A DNA stretch of 64,000 nucleotides, taken from NCBI GenBank assembly GCA_963781775.1, contig CAWAHE010000026.1, positions 1 to 64,000 of the forward strand. The letters are read 5' to 3'. Every line of letters begins with the position of its first letter. Position 1 is the first letter of the stretch. The DNA comes from CAVSRC01 sp963781775. GTDB lineage: Bacteria; Pseudomonadota; Alphaproteobacteria; Rhizobiales; Kaistiaceae. The translations under genes were made by a program, and so were the position numbers. A model generated the notes under the pieces. It did not search any database, was not told where the DNA came from, and saw only the letters and a list, made by a program, of their open reading frames with translations. This document shows positions 16,529 through 24,643 of this stretch, piece by piece.

Positions 16529-17133
16529 TGATGAACGCAGCCGTGCTGGACGAAATCCACGACTATTGGTTCGGCGACCTGAAGGCGTGGGACGACCAGC
16601 CGGACGAGCAGCGACGCACGGAGTGGTTTCGGCCGACCGAAGCCATCGATGCCCACATCCGCGACACGTGGGGAAATCGGATCGATGACGCGCGCTCGGC
16701 CGAATGGGATCTTGCAAAGCTGACCCGTCCGCAGCAGGTCGCCCTCATCGTCATGCTCGATCAGTTTCCGCGCCAGATTCACCGCAAGAGCGGCGAGGCG
16801 TTCGCCTGCGACGCGAGGGCGCTTGCCCTTGCCCGAGAACTGGTCGCCAGCGGCTGGCGCCGCTTCTTCGTTGTCGAGCAGACGTTCGTCATGCTGCCCT
16901 TCGAGCACAGCGAAGCCGTCGCCGATCAGGACCTGTCGGTGAGACTCTATGCGGACCGCACATTGGAAGTGCCGCCGGAGCACCTGGAGAGCGCCCGCCT
17001 GCAACTCGATTACGCCACCAAGCACCGCGACATCGTCCGCAAGTTCGGCCGCTTCCCACATCGCAACGAAATGCTCGGCCGTGAATCGACGTCCGAGGAG
17101 ATCGAGTTCCTCAAGGGCGGCCGCGGCTTCTAG
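16528..17133 (+). CDS. DUF924 family protein
   Basis: 201 aa; several in-phase starts (GTG 16525, ATG 16528, ATG 16531) exist; 16528 shares the TGATG overlap with the GFA gene. Family signatures: Y-W-F-G near the N-terminus, W-F, L-I-V-M-L-D-Q-F-P-R-Q-I-H-R, and F-V-M-L-P-F-E-H-S-E. C-terminal H-R-D-I-V-R-K-F-G-R-F-P-H-R-N is diagnostic. The family is all-helical with a TPR-like fold and of unknown biochemical role. Confidence 0.9.
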   Translation: MMNAAVLDEIHDYWFGDLKAWDDQPDEQRRTEWFRPTEAIDAHIRDTWGNRIDDARSAEWDLAKLTRPQQVALIVMLDQFPRQIHRKSGEAFACDARALALARELVASGWRRFFVVEQTFVMLPFEHSEAVADQDLSVRLYADRTLEVPPEHLESARLQLDYATKHRDIVRKFGRFPHRNEMLGRESTSEEIEFLKGGRGF

Positions 17134-17453
17134 CGCGAGATCGCGACGTCACTGAACTGGATGATCGGCTCGATGTCGGTGTAGTTGGCGATGTCGCCTT
17201 GCAGAAATTCGGCGTGCGGCCCGAACGCGGCCATGAAGTCGTCGGCGGTCTCGAACAGGTATTGGCACATCGCGACGTAAGCCGGTGGCGCGCCCGGCGC
17301 GCCGCCGCCGACACCGCGATCGACTGAAACTCCGCCGAATCCCTTGCCCACGCTCAGCCGCGCGATCGAGGCGGGCATGTGCGTCTCAAGATAGTAGGCC
17401 ATGTCGAAACGGCCATCCGGCTTGTTCGGATAGAAGATACTGATCCTGACCAT
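17130..17453 (-). CDS. EthD domain-containing protein
   Basis: 107 aa ferredoxin-like (dimeric alpha+beta barrel) protein. M-V-R-I-S-I-F-Y-P-N and F-D-M-A-Y-Y-L-E-T-H-M-P match EthD proteins, including the conserved His. EthD is required for ethyl tert-butyl ether breakdown in actinobacteria, but most members are uncharacterised. The stop overlaps the convergent DUF924 stop by CTAG. It lies just downstream of rmuC on the same strand. Confidence 0.85.
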   Translation of the reverse strand: MVRISIFYPNKPDGRFDMAYYLETHMPASIARLSVGKGFGGVSVDRGVGGGAPGAPPAYVAMCQYLFETADDFMAAFGPHAEFLQGDIANYTDIEPIIQFSDVAISR

Positions 17454-17470
17454 GCTGACTCCGGAGGGGG

Positions 17471-18649
17471 CTACACTTCCTCGAACTGCGAGAACGGCAG
17501 TTCCGGTGGTTCGTTGCGCCGCGGCGGTACCGGCCGCGCTGGCGGCTGCGCCGGCGCCGTTTGCGGCGCGCCGTCGCCGTCTTCCACCTCGACGGTGCGG
17601 ATCTTCTCGCCGCGCCCGGTGATCTTCCGATTGGAGATCAGGATTTCCTCGACGTCCTTGTTGGCCTGCGTGAAATGCGTCTGAAGCTTGCGCACGCGGT
17701 CGTCGAGCCTGCCGACATCGTCCATCAGCCGGACCACTTCCTGCTGGATGATGTGCGCCTGCTCGCGCATGCGCGCGTCACGCAACAGCGACATCACCAC
17801 CTGGATGGACAGCATCAGCAGGGACGGCGACACGATCACCACCCGCGCGCGGTGCGCGCGCTGGACGATGTCCTCGTAGTGTTCGTGGATGTCGAAGAAG
17901 ATCGATTCCGACGGCACGAACATGAAAGCGGTGTCCTGAGTCTCGCCCATCACCAGGTAGCGCTCGGCGATGTCCTGCACGTGCTTGGTCGTGTCGCGGC
18001 GGAACTGGCTTTCGGCGGCGCGCTTCGCCTCCGGCGTCTCCGCGGCGCGGATGGCGTTCCATGCTTCCAGCGGAAACTTGGCGTCGATGACGAGGCTCGG
18101 TCCCCCGTTCGGAAAAAGGATCAGGCAGTCCGGCCGCGTGCCGTTCTTGAGCGTCGCCTGGAATTGGTAGCCCGACGCCGGCAGCCCGTCGCGCACGATG
18201 GCTTCCATGCGCGCCTGGCCGAAGGCGCCGCGCGTCTGTTTGTTGGCGAGGATATGCTGAAGCTCGACTACCTGGCTGGAAAGGGTGGTGATCGTCTGCT
18301 GCGCCTTGTCGATCACCGCCAGCCGTTCGCCGAGCTTCGACAGGCTCTCGTGCGTACCGCGCGCCGTCTCGCTCATCGACTGGCCGACCCGATGGCCGAA
18401 GCCGTCGAGCCGCTCCGACAGGCTGCGCACATGGCCGGTGATCTCGCCCTGATGACGGCGAAGCTCGGCGAGGCCAGCCTCGATCCCGTCACCGCGCGTC
18501 TCCTCCAGCGTCTCGACCCGTCGCGCCGCCCGTCGCCAGGCGAAAAACGTGATCAGCAACAAGATGGCGAGCAGCAGCGCCGCGCCGGCGGCGAGCAACG
18601 TCCCGCCTGTCACGGCCAGGGCGCCGAATCGGTAGGTTGTCTCGATCAT
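17471..18649 (-). CDS. rmuC: DNA recombination protein RmuC homolog
   Basis: 392 aa. An N-terminal transmembrane helix (about 15-37) and coiled-coil region (about 45-140) precede the RmuC nuclease-like core: G-A-F-G-Q-A-R-M-E, the P-D-C-L-I-L-F-P, V-I-D-A-K-F-P-L-E-A-W, and F-M-F-V-P-S-E-S-I-F-F-D-I-H-E motifs. RmuC limits inversion at short repeats and has a PD-(D/E)XK-type fold. The tail is Pro-rich. Monocistronic or linked to the EthD gene 17 bases downstream. Confidence 0.93.
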   Translation of the reverse strand: MIETTYRFGALAVTGGTLLAAGAALLLAILLLITFFAWRRAARRVETLEETRGDGIEAGLAELRRHQGEITGHVRSLSERLDGFGHRVGQSMSETARGTHESLSKLGERLAVIDKAQQTITTLSSQVVELQHILANKQTRGAFGQARMEAIVRDGLPASGYQFQATLKNGTRPDCLILFPNGGPSLVIDAKFPLEAWNAIRAAETPEAKRAAESQFRRDTTKHVQDIAERYLVMGETQDTAFMFVPSESIFFDIHEHYEDIVQRAHRARVVIVSPSLLMLSIQVVMSLLRDARMREQAHIIQQEVVRLMDDVGRLDDRVRKLQTHFTQANKDVEEILISNRKITGRGEKIRTVEVEDGDGAPQTAPAQPPARPVPPRRNEPPELPFSQFEEV

Positions 18650-18723
18650 TCGCGCAGAGTAGCCCGAAGGCCGGCCGGTACAAAACAGGAACCTCCCTGT
18701 TTGGGGACGAAGCCCGGAAAGGG

Positions 18724-18749
18724 CCGGGGCCGGCCGTCGCCGGCCCCGG
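18724..18749 (-). terminator. Strong GC hairpin after the 18768-19265 gene
   Basis: CCGGGGCCGGC (18724-18734) and GCCGGCCCCGG (18739-18749) pair perfectly around a 4-base loop. Read on the minus strand it begins 18 bases after the stop of the small secreted protein and is followed by CCCTTT. The U run is short, so termination strength is a guess. Confidence 0.6.
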
Positions 18750-18767
18750 ATTCTGCGGGAAACAGGG

Positions 18768-19265
18768 CTAGTGGTCGTGAGCCGCGTCGCACGAGACGTC
18801 GGGGTTCATATCCGCGAAAGTGCCCGTCTGGTTCGGCTTCCACGCCCAGACATGCAGTTCGTAGAACGCGGGGAGGCCGTACCGGTTCGGCGCCCCGGTG
18901 AAGTTGAAGAGATGCCCCTCCAGCTGCGCCGGTCCCTTGGTCGTGATGTATTCGACCGCAACCAGCGTCATCGAGCCGTCGGCGCCGGGCTCGTACATCA
19001 CCGCCTCGGGGCGCGCCACGTCGATGGCGTCGTCCTTCAGGTACTTGGCGTTGACGTAGTGGATGCCCATGGCGCCGCCGCTGACGCCGCTCGCGCAGGG
19101 GATCGGCGCGTAGCCCTCGGCCACCGCGGCCGCTACGTCCTTGAAGCGCGCATTGGCGTTGCGGACATCGTCCGCCAGCGGGTTCGACATCTCGGCGGCG
19201 TATGCCGCGCCGCCCAGGAATATCGACAGAAGGGCGAGGCGCGGTGCCCACAGGGAAATGGTCAT
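18768..19265 (-). CDS. Hypothetical secreted protein
   Basis: 165 aa from the ATG at 19265, preceded by AAGGAGACTTCC. A signal peptide is clear (residues about 1-23, ending G-A-A-Y-A-A). The mature part has G-G-A-M-G-I-H-Y-V-N, P-E-A-V-M-Y-E-P, and a C-terminal C-D-A-A-H-D-H tail with His/Asp/Cys that could bind metal. It resembles small periplasmic proteins found widely in Rhizobiales and Burkholderiales, whose role is unknown. It is followed by a hairpin terminator. Confidence 0.8.
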   Translation of the reverse strand: MTISLWAPRLALLSIFLGGAAYAAEMSNPLADDVRNANARFKDVAAAVAEGYAPIPCASGVSGGAMGIHYVNAKYLKDDAIDVARPEAVMYEPGADGSMTLVAVEYITTKGPAQLEGHLFNFTGAPNRYGLPAFYELHVWAWKPNQTGTFADMNPDVSCDAAHDH

Positions 19266-19339
19266 GGAAGTCTCCTTGTTTGAGTTGCTCGGGATCGAGT
19301 TGGTTTTCGGCGCGCGCCGCCGGGCGTGAACGTCCGCCG

Positions 19340-19663
19340 TCAGCGCCACCGGTTGATGGTGCGCCAGTTGCGGATGTCGTCTTTGCCGCGCAAGGCGCGC
19401 GTATCAGAGCGCGACAGGCCGAGATCTTTCAGCATGTCGTCGTCCAGTGCGCCCAGCGTGCGAGCCGTTTTGCGTTCGCGCCGCCGGCGCGCGAGAGCGC
19501 CAACAGCCGCCTTCATCGCCCGCAGGACGGCACGCGCGACGCCGCGACGTGGCGCGGGCATGTCCACCGTCTGGCCCGTCCCGGTGATGCCGGGGATCAC
19601 GCCACGGATGATGACGGTCCGCGCGCCGATGCGCATCTTGGCGGCTGTGATGTGCTGCACCAT
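19340..19663 (-). CDS. DUF1127 domain-containing protein
   Basis: 107 aa from the ATG at 19663; a start at 19801 is also possible. Residues about 62-100 carry the DUF1127 signature: R-R-x-R-x-x-R-T-L-G-A-L-D-D-D-M-L-K-D-L-G-L-S-R-S-D. Family members are small arginine-rich proteins, some involved in RNA turnover and phosphate or stress responses. The N-terminal part lacks a recognised domain, making the protein longer than usual DUF1127 proteins of about 50-70 aa. A few bases upstream lies a LuxR-type regulator on the same strand. Confidence 0.78.
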   Translation of the reverse strand: MVQHITAAKMRIGARTVIIRGVIPGITGTGQTVDMPAPRRGVARAVLRAMKAAVGALARRRRERKTARTLGALDDDMLKDLGLSRSDTRALRGKDDIRNWRTINRWR

Positions 19664-19797
19664 CGGACCCTCGCTGCCGGTTTGTGACGCGGCCGGTGCG
19701 ACCGCGGATCGGAGTGGGCGCGGACAATGGCGAGGCTCCGTTTGGATCGCGTCCTCCGACCGACGGAGGTGCCGATCACGAATTGGAGAGGTCGCGG

Positions 19798-20928
19798 TCA
19801 TCGCAGGAGCGGCGTCGAGAAGCCGGCGACAAGCTTTGCGAGGTCGGCCTGACGCCGCGTGCCGGTCTTCTCGTAGAGGCGGCTGAGATGCGTCTTCACC
19901 GTGCTTGTCGCGATGCCGAGCACATTGGCGACTTCCGGCGCGCCGCCCACGTCGACAATGGCGAGCAGGACGCGAAGTTCCGTCAGTGTGAGTTTGTAGG
20001 CGCGCGCGATCGCCTCCGGCAGCGACGGCGTGCTCACGTCTGTCTTGTTGACGAAGAGCGCCAGCGTTGCGGAGCGCACGCCGGCGTTCCGTCGGGCGTC
20101 CGAAGCAAGCGGCAGCGCATGCGCCACGTAGCGCTCGCCGTCGTTGCTGGTCAGCGGCAGGGCAATGCCCTTGGTCCCCAATGCGCCATCGCCGCCGGCG
20201 GTGGCGGCGATGGTCTCGCGCAGTTCCCGGTCGATTGGGCCCTCCAATGCGGTGAGCCGCCCGTTGGCGATCCGGAAAATGTCTGCGGCGTCCAACAGCC
20301 GATGACCGGCGGTGTTCGCGTGAACAACACGGCCTTCCGCATCGACAAGGAACATGCTCGCGCTGAGGCCGTCGAGGCTTTCCGCCAGGTTCGCCGCCGC
20401 AATTGTCCTCAGGTCGATGACGCCGGCGATCAGCGTTGCGCGGCGAATGTGCGGCGCGATGAGCCGCATGCGCCGACGGGCTTCGTCGTCGACGATGCCG
20501 TCCGTCTCGTGCCGGAAAACACCGAACAGGGCGGCGGACGCCGGCGACCTGTCGAGCACCGATGCGACAAAATCAACGAAGCCCTGCGGTCGCGCCCACT
20601 CTTGATAGAAGCGCGATTGCAGGAATTCGTCGTAGGGCACGAGGTCCGACGTGGCGATCGGTTCGCACGTTTCGGTGAAGACATGACCCAGTGTGAGCGG
20701 ATCGATCTTTATGTAACTTTGAAAATAGAGTTGCGTGTAGTGCGGATCGATTCCCGAATCGTAGACGTTGGCGCCGGTCAGGCTCGCGGCGCTCTTTGAG
20801 AACAGTGCCGCAGCGGGCCCGCCGACGAAGCGCGCCGCGCCGGCCAGAGTTTGCACCCACAGATTGGGATCGATGGCGGCGTCGTAGATCTCGCCGATGA
20901 GCGTCGAAAGGCATTCGATGTCTGTCAT
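19798..20928 (-). CDS. LuxR-family (HTH) transcriptional regulator
   Basis: 376 aa from ATG 20928 (TTG 20943 also possible). The C-terminal 60 residues form a LuxR-type winged HTH: L-T-x-x-E-L-R-V-L-L-A-I..G-G-A-P-E-V-A-N-V-L-G-I-A-T-S-T-V-K-T-H-L-S-R-L-Y-E-K-T-G-T. The preceding region, about residues 70-270, looks like a PAS/GAF-like sensor domain, with the stretch E-T-D-G-I-V-D-D-E-A-R-R-R-M-R-L-I-A-P-H-I-R-R-A typical of alphaproteobacterial LuxR proteins. Ligand unknown. The gene is transcribed toward the DUF1127 gene. Confidence 0.88.
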   Translation of the reverse strand: MTDIECLSTLIGEIYDAAIDPNLWVQTLAGAARFVGGPAAALFSKSAASLTGANVYDSGIDPHYTQLYFQSYIKIDPLTLGHVFTETCEPIATSDLVPYDEFLQSRFYQEWARPQGFVDFVASVLDRSPASAALFGVFRHETDGIVDDEARRRMRLIAPHIRRATLIAGVIDLRTIAAANLAESLDGLSASMFLVDAEGRVVHANTAGHRLLDAADIFRIANGRLTALEGPIDRELRETIAATAGGDGALGTKGIALPLTSNDGERYVAHALPLASDARRNAGVRSATLALFVNKTDVSTPSLPEAIARAYKLTLTELRVLLAIVDVGGAPEVANVLGIATSTVKTHLSRLYEKTGTRRQADLAKLVAGFSTPLLR

Positions 20929-21369
20929 GGTCGGCGCAAACAACCGACCGCTGGGTTCTATTCGTCGCGGTTGTGACGACGATCACATATCAACCGAATT
21001 GATGTATTCGCGACGGCCGTGTCCCCCGATCGGCAGACGCATGTGCTGCGCCTTGCCCCTACGTTCGCGCCCTCGACAGCGGGACAGTGGCGTCAAACGG
21101 CGTCGGCTGCGCTTGTACAACAATGGAGCGGACTCATGCAGGACAACGCCGAGCATCGCCGGACAGACCGTCATCGCGTTCCCGGAGAACTTCCGTCCGC
21201 ACCGCCCCGCAGGCGAAGCTCCTTTGGCCGCAGGGATGCCGCGCCCGACGGATCGGGCGCCCCCACCAAAAACGTCGCCCGGTGCCACCCGCAGAAGGTC
21301 CGATCCCGATATTCCCTCAGCGAGATCTTCTAGCGGAGGGCAGGCTGTCTCCAGCCGACCGGCGCGGAT
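20929..21369. other. Intergenic region, no gene supported
   Basis: About 440 bases between the LuxR start and the small basic protein. Frames are open on both strands but none shows a ribosome-binding site or recognisable domain. The LuxR promoter should lie in the first 80 bases, where GTTGTGACGACGATCACATATCAA is comparatively AT-rich. Confidence 0.5.
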
Positions 21370-21543
21370 CTATTCGCCCTCTTCCTCGGCATCCGGCGGC
21401 CTCGGATGCTTTGGCTTGCGCCGGGGCCGGTCCGGCCGGTCGGGCCGTTCCACGACCTTCTGGCGGAACTGGCCGGCGCTCAGCGACCGCGCCATCGGGT
21501 TCCGGCGGAGCTTGCCGGCCGCGATTTTGCGTCTTTTGGCCAT
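21370..21543 (-). CDS. Small basic protein, faint ArfA-like pattern
   Basis: 57 aa. M-A-K-R-R-K-I-A-A-G-K-L-R-R-N-P-M-A-R-S-L followed by F-R-Q-K-V-V-E-R-P reads like the N-P-x-A-R/x-L-F-R-Q-R-V region of ribosome-rescue factor ArfA, then a Pro/Arg stretch and an acidic tail. It is divergent from def, 54 bases away. The homology is only a pattern match and no start signal is strong. It may equally be an uncharacterised conserved basic protein. Confidence 0.5.
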   Translation of the reverse strand: MAKRRKIAAGKLRRNPMARSLSAGQFRQKVVERPDRPDRPRRKPKHPRPPDAEEEGE

Positions 21544-21596
21544 CCAACGACCCCGAAAGCGTTGACCCGGCGCGGTTCCTCTCATATCTGAACGCC

Positions 21597-22133
21597 GTGA
21601 CCAAGCTCGAAATCATCACCCTTCCCGACCGCAAGCTGCGTCTGAAAAGTGCGCCCGTCGAGCGGATCGACGACGACCTGCGCACGTTCATGGATTCCAT
21701 GCTGGAGGCCATGTACGAGGCGCCGGGCATCGGACTTGCCGCGGTGCAGGTCGGCGTCCCGCGCCGAGTGATCACCGTCGACGTCGCCCAGCGCGAGGAC
21801 GACGCGGCGAAGCCCAATCCGCTGTTCCTGGTCAATCCGGAGTTGCTGTGGACCTCCGACGAGCGCGCCACCGCCGAGGAGGGCTGCCTGTCGATTCCGG
21901 AGTATTTCGCCGAGGTCGAGCGGCCGGCCGCAATTCGGGTCGCCTATCTCGATCGCGACGGCAAAAGTCAGGAACTGGAGGCGGATGGCGTGCTGGCCGT
22001 CTGCCTGCAGCACGAGATCGATCATCTCGACGGCAAACTGTTCATCGACCACCTGTCGAAGCTGAAGCGCGACATGGTTATCAAGAAGTTCGCCAAGCAG
22101 GCGCGCATCGGTCCCAAGCCACCCGTGCTTTAA
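21597..22133 (+). CDS. def: Peptide deformylase
   Basis: 178 aa from the GTG at 21597. All three catalytic motifs are present: G-I-G-L-A-A-V-Q-V-G (44-53), E-E-G-C-L-S-I-P with metal-binding Cys97, and Q-H-E-I-D-H-L-D-G with His139, Glu140 and His143. It removes the formyl group from nascent proteins, using Fe2+. It forms with fmt and truA the usual alphaproteobacterial cluster, here with a small lipoprotein gene inserted between def and fmt. Confidence 0.95.
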   Translation: MTKLEIITLPDRKLRLKSAPVERIDDDLRTFMDSMLEAMYEAPGIGLAAVQVGVPRRVITVDVAQREDDAAKPNPLFLVNPELLWTSDERATAEEGCLSIPEYFAEVERPAAIRVAYLDRDGKSQELEADGVLAVCLQHEIDHLDGKLFIDHLSKLKRDMVIKKFAKQARIGPKPPVL

Positions 22134-22135
22134 TA

Positions 22136-22159
22136 CGCCGTTCGTCACCCCGAACGGCG
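22136..22159 (+). terminator. Hairpin right after def
   Basis: CGCCGTTCG (22136-22144) and CGAACGGCG (22151-22159) pair perfectly, starting 3 bases after the def stop. There is no U run (CATGTGG follows), so it may be an attenuator or mRNA-stabilising hairpin instead of a terminator. Confidence 0.4.
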
Positions 22160-22275
22160 CATGTGGCGTTTCCGTGGCGCAGCCTCGATTCCGCCACAAT
22201 GCGACCCGCTTGATTTGTTGATCGGCCGGGCGACGATGCGGCTGGCTTCAGAAAATCAAAAGCAGGGAGTGTCAC

Positions 22276-22530
22276 ATGCGAAAGACAGTCATGGCGGCCG
22301 TTGCCGTTTCCAGTCTCGCGCTGGTCGGCTGCACGACCACTGAGGGTGCCGTGAGCGGTGGCGTCATCGGCGCCGCGATCGGCGGCCTCGGCACCAATTC
22401 GGTGGGCGGCGCCATCGTCGGTGGCGCCGTCGGCGCGCTCGCCGGCGCGGTGCTCGTCAATCACCTGAACAATGGCTATTGCACCTATCGGTACAAGGGC
22501 AAGCTCTACAGGGATCGCTGCCGCTACTAG
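22276..22530 (+). CDS. Glycine-zipper lipoprotein
   Basis: 84 aa. The N-terminal signal ends in the lipobox L-V-G-C (lipidated Cys19). The mature protein has glycine-rich repeats G-A-A-I-G-G..G-G-A-I-V-G-G-A-V-G-A-L-A-G (glycine zipper) and a short basic aromatic tail with two cysteines. It should be an outer-membrane or periplasmic lipoprotein of the 17-kDa antigen type. It separates def from fmt, an unusual interruption of that pair. Confidence 0.85.
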   Translation: MRKTVMAAVAVSSLALVGCTTTEGAVSGGVIGAAIGGLGTNSVGGAIVGGAVGALAGAVLVNHLNNGYCTYRYKGKLYRDRCRY

Positions 22531-22547
22531 CCGAAACGTCGCGAGCC

Positions 22548-22573
22548 GGCCGGCGCCCGCGAATGCGCCGGCC
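22548..22573 (+). terminator. Hairpin terminator after the lipoprotein gene
   Basis: GGCCGGCGC (22548-22556) and GCGCCGGCC (22565-22573) form a perfect 9-bp stem with an 8-base loop, 18 bases after the stop. It is followed by GTTCCG, a minimal T run. Position between two same-strand genes supports partial or full termination. Confidence 0.45.
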
Positions 22574-22618
22574 GTTCCGCGCCTTGCCGCAGGGGTGAGG
22601 GGGCGCTATGCCCCGCCC

Positions 22619-23548
22619 ATGCCGCTCCGCATTGTCTTCTTTGGAACCCCCGATTTCGCCGTGCCGACACTGACCGAGATCGTCGGTCAGGGCCACGAAG
22701 TCGTCGCCGTCTACAGCCAGCCGCCGCGTGCTGCCGGCCGCGGCATGGGCGAGCGCAAGTCGCCGGTGCATGAGGCGGCCGAGCGCTTTCGTTTGCCGGT
22801 CATGACGCCGGCGCGCCTCAAGGCCGAGGGCGAGGCGGAGCGCTTCGCGGCGCTTGCGCCGGATGTCGGCGTGATCGTCGCCTACGGTCAGATCCTGCCG
22901 AAGGCCTTCCTCGATGCGCCGGCGAATGGCTGTCTCAATCTCCATGGCTCCTTGCTGCCCCGCTGGCGTGGCGCCGCGCCGATCGCGCGCGCCATCATGG
23001 CCGGCGACGCCGAGACCGGCGTCATGGTCATGCGCATGGAGGAGGGCCTCGACACCGGCCCGGTCGCCATGAGCGAACGCATCGCCATCGGTCCCGATGT
23101 CACTGCCGGCGAGATGTCGTCGCGCCTCGCCGGCCTCGGCGCCGACCTCATGGTGCGGGCGCTGGCGGCCTTGTCGCGCGGCGTGCTCGGCTTCACGCCC
23201 CAGGCCGAGGATGGCGTCACCTACGCCAGCAAGATCGACAAGGCAGAGACGCGCATCGACTGGTCGCGTCCGGCAGCCGAGGTGCACAATCACATTCGCG
23301 GCCTGTCGCCTGATCCCGGTGCGTGGTTCGAGGCCGATCTCGGCAAGCAGAGGGAGCGCATCAAGGTGCTGCGCTCGACGCTCGCCGAGGGTTCGGGCGC
23401 GCCCGGCGATGTCGTCGACGATCGACTGACCATCGCCTGCGGGACGGGTTCGGTCCGCTTGGTCGAGGTCCAGCGCGCCGGCAAGGGCCCAGTCACCGCC
23501 TCGGAGTTCCTGCGCGGACTGCGCGCGCCGCTGGCCACCGTCGGCTGA
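22619..23548 (+). CDS. fmt: Methionyl-tRNA formyltransferase
   Basis: 309 aa from the ATG at 22619. Catalytic residues of the formyltransferase domain are in place: Asn107 and His109 in C-L-N-L-H-G-S-L-L-P-R-W-R-G and Asp145 in G-L-D-T-G-P. R-G-A-A-P-I follows as usual. It transfers the formyl group from 10-formyl-THF to initiator Met-tRNA. The C-terminal domain (about 205-300) recognises tRNA. The truA gene begins 3 bases after the stop, so they are co-transcribed. Confidence 0.95.
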   Translation: MPLRIVFFGTPDFAVPTLTEIVGQGHEVVAVYSQPPRAAGRGMGERKSPVHEAAERFRLPVMTPARLKAEGEAERFAALAPDVGVIVAYGQILPKAFLDAPANGCLNLHGSLLPRWRGAAPIARAIMAGDAETGVMVMRMEEGLDTGPVAMSERIAIGPDVTAGEMSSRLAGLGADLMVRALAALSRGVLGFTPQAEDGVTYASKIDKAETRIDWSRPAAEVHNHIRGLSPDPGAWFEADLGKQRERIKVLRSTLAEGSGAPGDVVDDRLTIACGTGSVRLVEVQRAGKGPVTASEFLRGLRAPLATVG

Positions 23549-23551
23549 CGC

Positions 23552-24289
23552 ATGCCGCGCTACAAGCTGACCATCGAATATGACGGCGGTCCCTTCGTTG
23601 GCTGGCAGCGGCAGGAGAATGGCCGTTCGGTCCAGCAGGCGATCGAGGAAGCCGTCGCCGCCTTCTCCGGCGAGACCGTCGTGGTCAAGGGCGCCGGCCG
23701 CACCGACTCCGGCGTGCACGCGCTCGGTCAGGTCGCCCATATTGATCTCGCGCGTGACTGGGTGGCCGACAAGGTGCGTGACGCCCTCAACGCCCATCTC
23801 CGTCAGGAGACCGTCGCCATCGTTTCGGCGGAGGCCGTCGCGGCCGATTTCGACGCCCGCTTCTCTGCGGTCAAGCGCCATTATCTCTATCGCATTCTCG
23901 AGCGGCGCAGTCCGCCGGTGCTCGATCGCGGCCGTGTCTGGTGGGTCGCCCAGCGCCTCGACCATGAGGCCATGCACGCTGCCGCACAGGCGCTGGTTGG
24001 CAAGCACGACTTCACCACCTTCCGCTCGTCGGAGTGTCAGGCGAAATCGCCGGTCAAGACGCTCGACCGGCTCGACGTGTCGCGGGCCGGCGACGAGATC
24101 GTCGTGCGCGCCAGCGCCCGATCGTTCCTGCACAATCAGGTGCGCTCGATGGTCGGCACGTTGAAAAAGGTCGGCGACGGCAAGTGGCCGGTCGACGCCG
24201 TTGCCGCGGCCCTGGTCGCCGTCGATCGTGCCCGCTCCGGGCCTGTGGCGCCGCCCGAGGGGTTGTATCTCGTGGCCGTCGACTACTAG
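23552..24289 (+). CDS. truA: tRNA pseudouridine(38-40) synthase TruA
   Basis: 245 aa. The catalytic aspartate is Asp52 in G-A-G-R-T-D-S-G-V-H-A-L-G-Q. Other family marks are Y-D-G-G-P-F-V-G-W-Q-R-Q, F-D-A-R-F-S-A-V-K-R-H-Y-L-Y and F-L-H-N-Q-V-R-S-M-V-G-T. TruA modifies positions 38-40 in tRNA anticodon arms. Last gene of the def-fmt-truA set. Confidence 0.96.
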   Translation: MPRYKLTIEYDGGPFVGWQRQENGRSVQQAIEEAVAAFSGETVVVKGAGRTDSGVHALGQVAHIDLARDWVADKVRDALNAHLRQETVAIVSAEAVAADFDARFSAVKRHYLYRILERRSPPVLDRGRVWWVAQRLDHEAMHAAAQALVGKHDFTTFRSSECQAKSPVKTLDRLDVSRAGDEIVVRASARSFLHNQVRSMVGTLKKVGDGKWPVDAVAAALVAVDRARSGPVAPPEGLYLVAVDY

Positions 24290-24643
24290 GCCGATCGCCT
24301 TTCAATCAGCTGCGATTCGAATAAAGAAATCGCCTCTGCGACAGGTCACTCTAGTCGATCGCGCACGACCAATAACTCCGATGTTGTGGGCCTTGAATCA
24401 AACTTCCAGAGTCGGCGTCAAAGCGCACTTGGCCCCGCGGCACTTCGCATTCTGACCCTTTTCAGACACTCCTGGCCTAACCACAGCCGAATTTCCGTCG
24501 TGAACAGGGACATCGGGCTTGGCGAAGGCTCAGGCATCACGACCGCCGTATCCCTGAAGGTCCTTCGACGACATTGGCGCCCATCGGCCCCATGAGGTAG
24601 GAAGCCTATCCGGGGCGATTCCATTGTTGGCGGGAGGGCGTCG
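24290..24643. other. Intergenic region of about 350 bases
   Basis: No coding frame was accepted here. The sequence is less GC-rich than nearby genes and contains no long hairpin. The promoter of the DUF2269-type gene probably lies close to 24600, where GGCGGGAGGG provides the ribosome-binding site. Confidence 0.45.
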
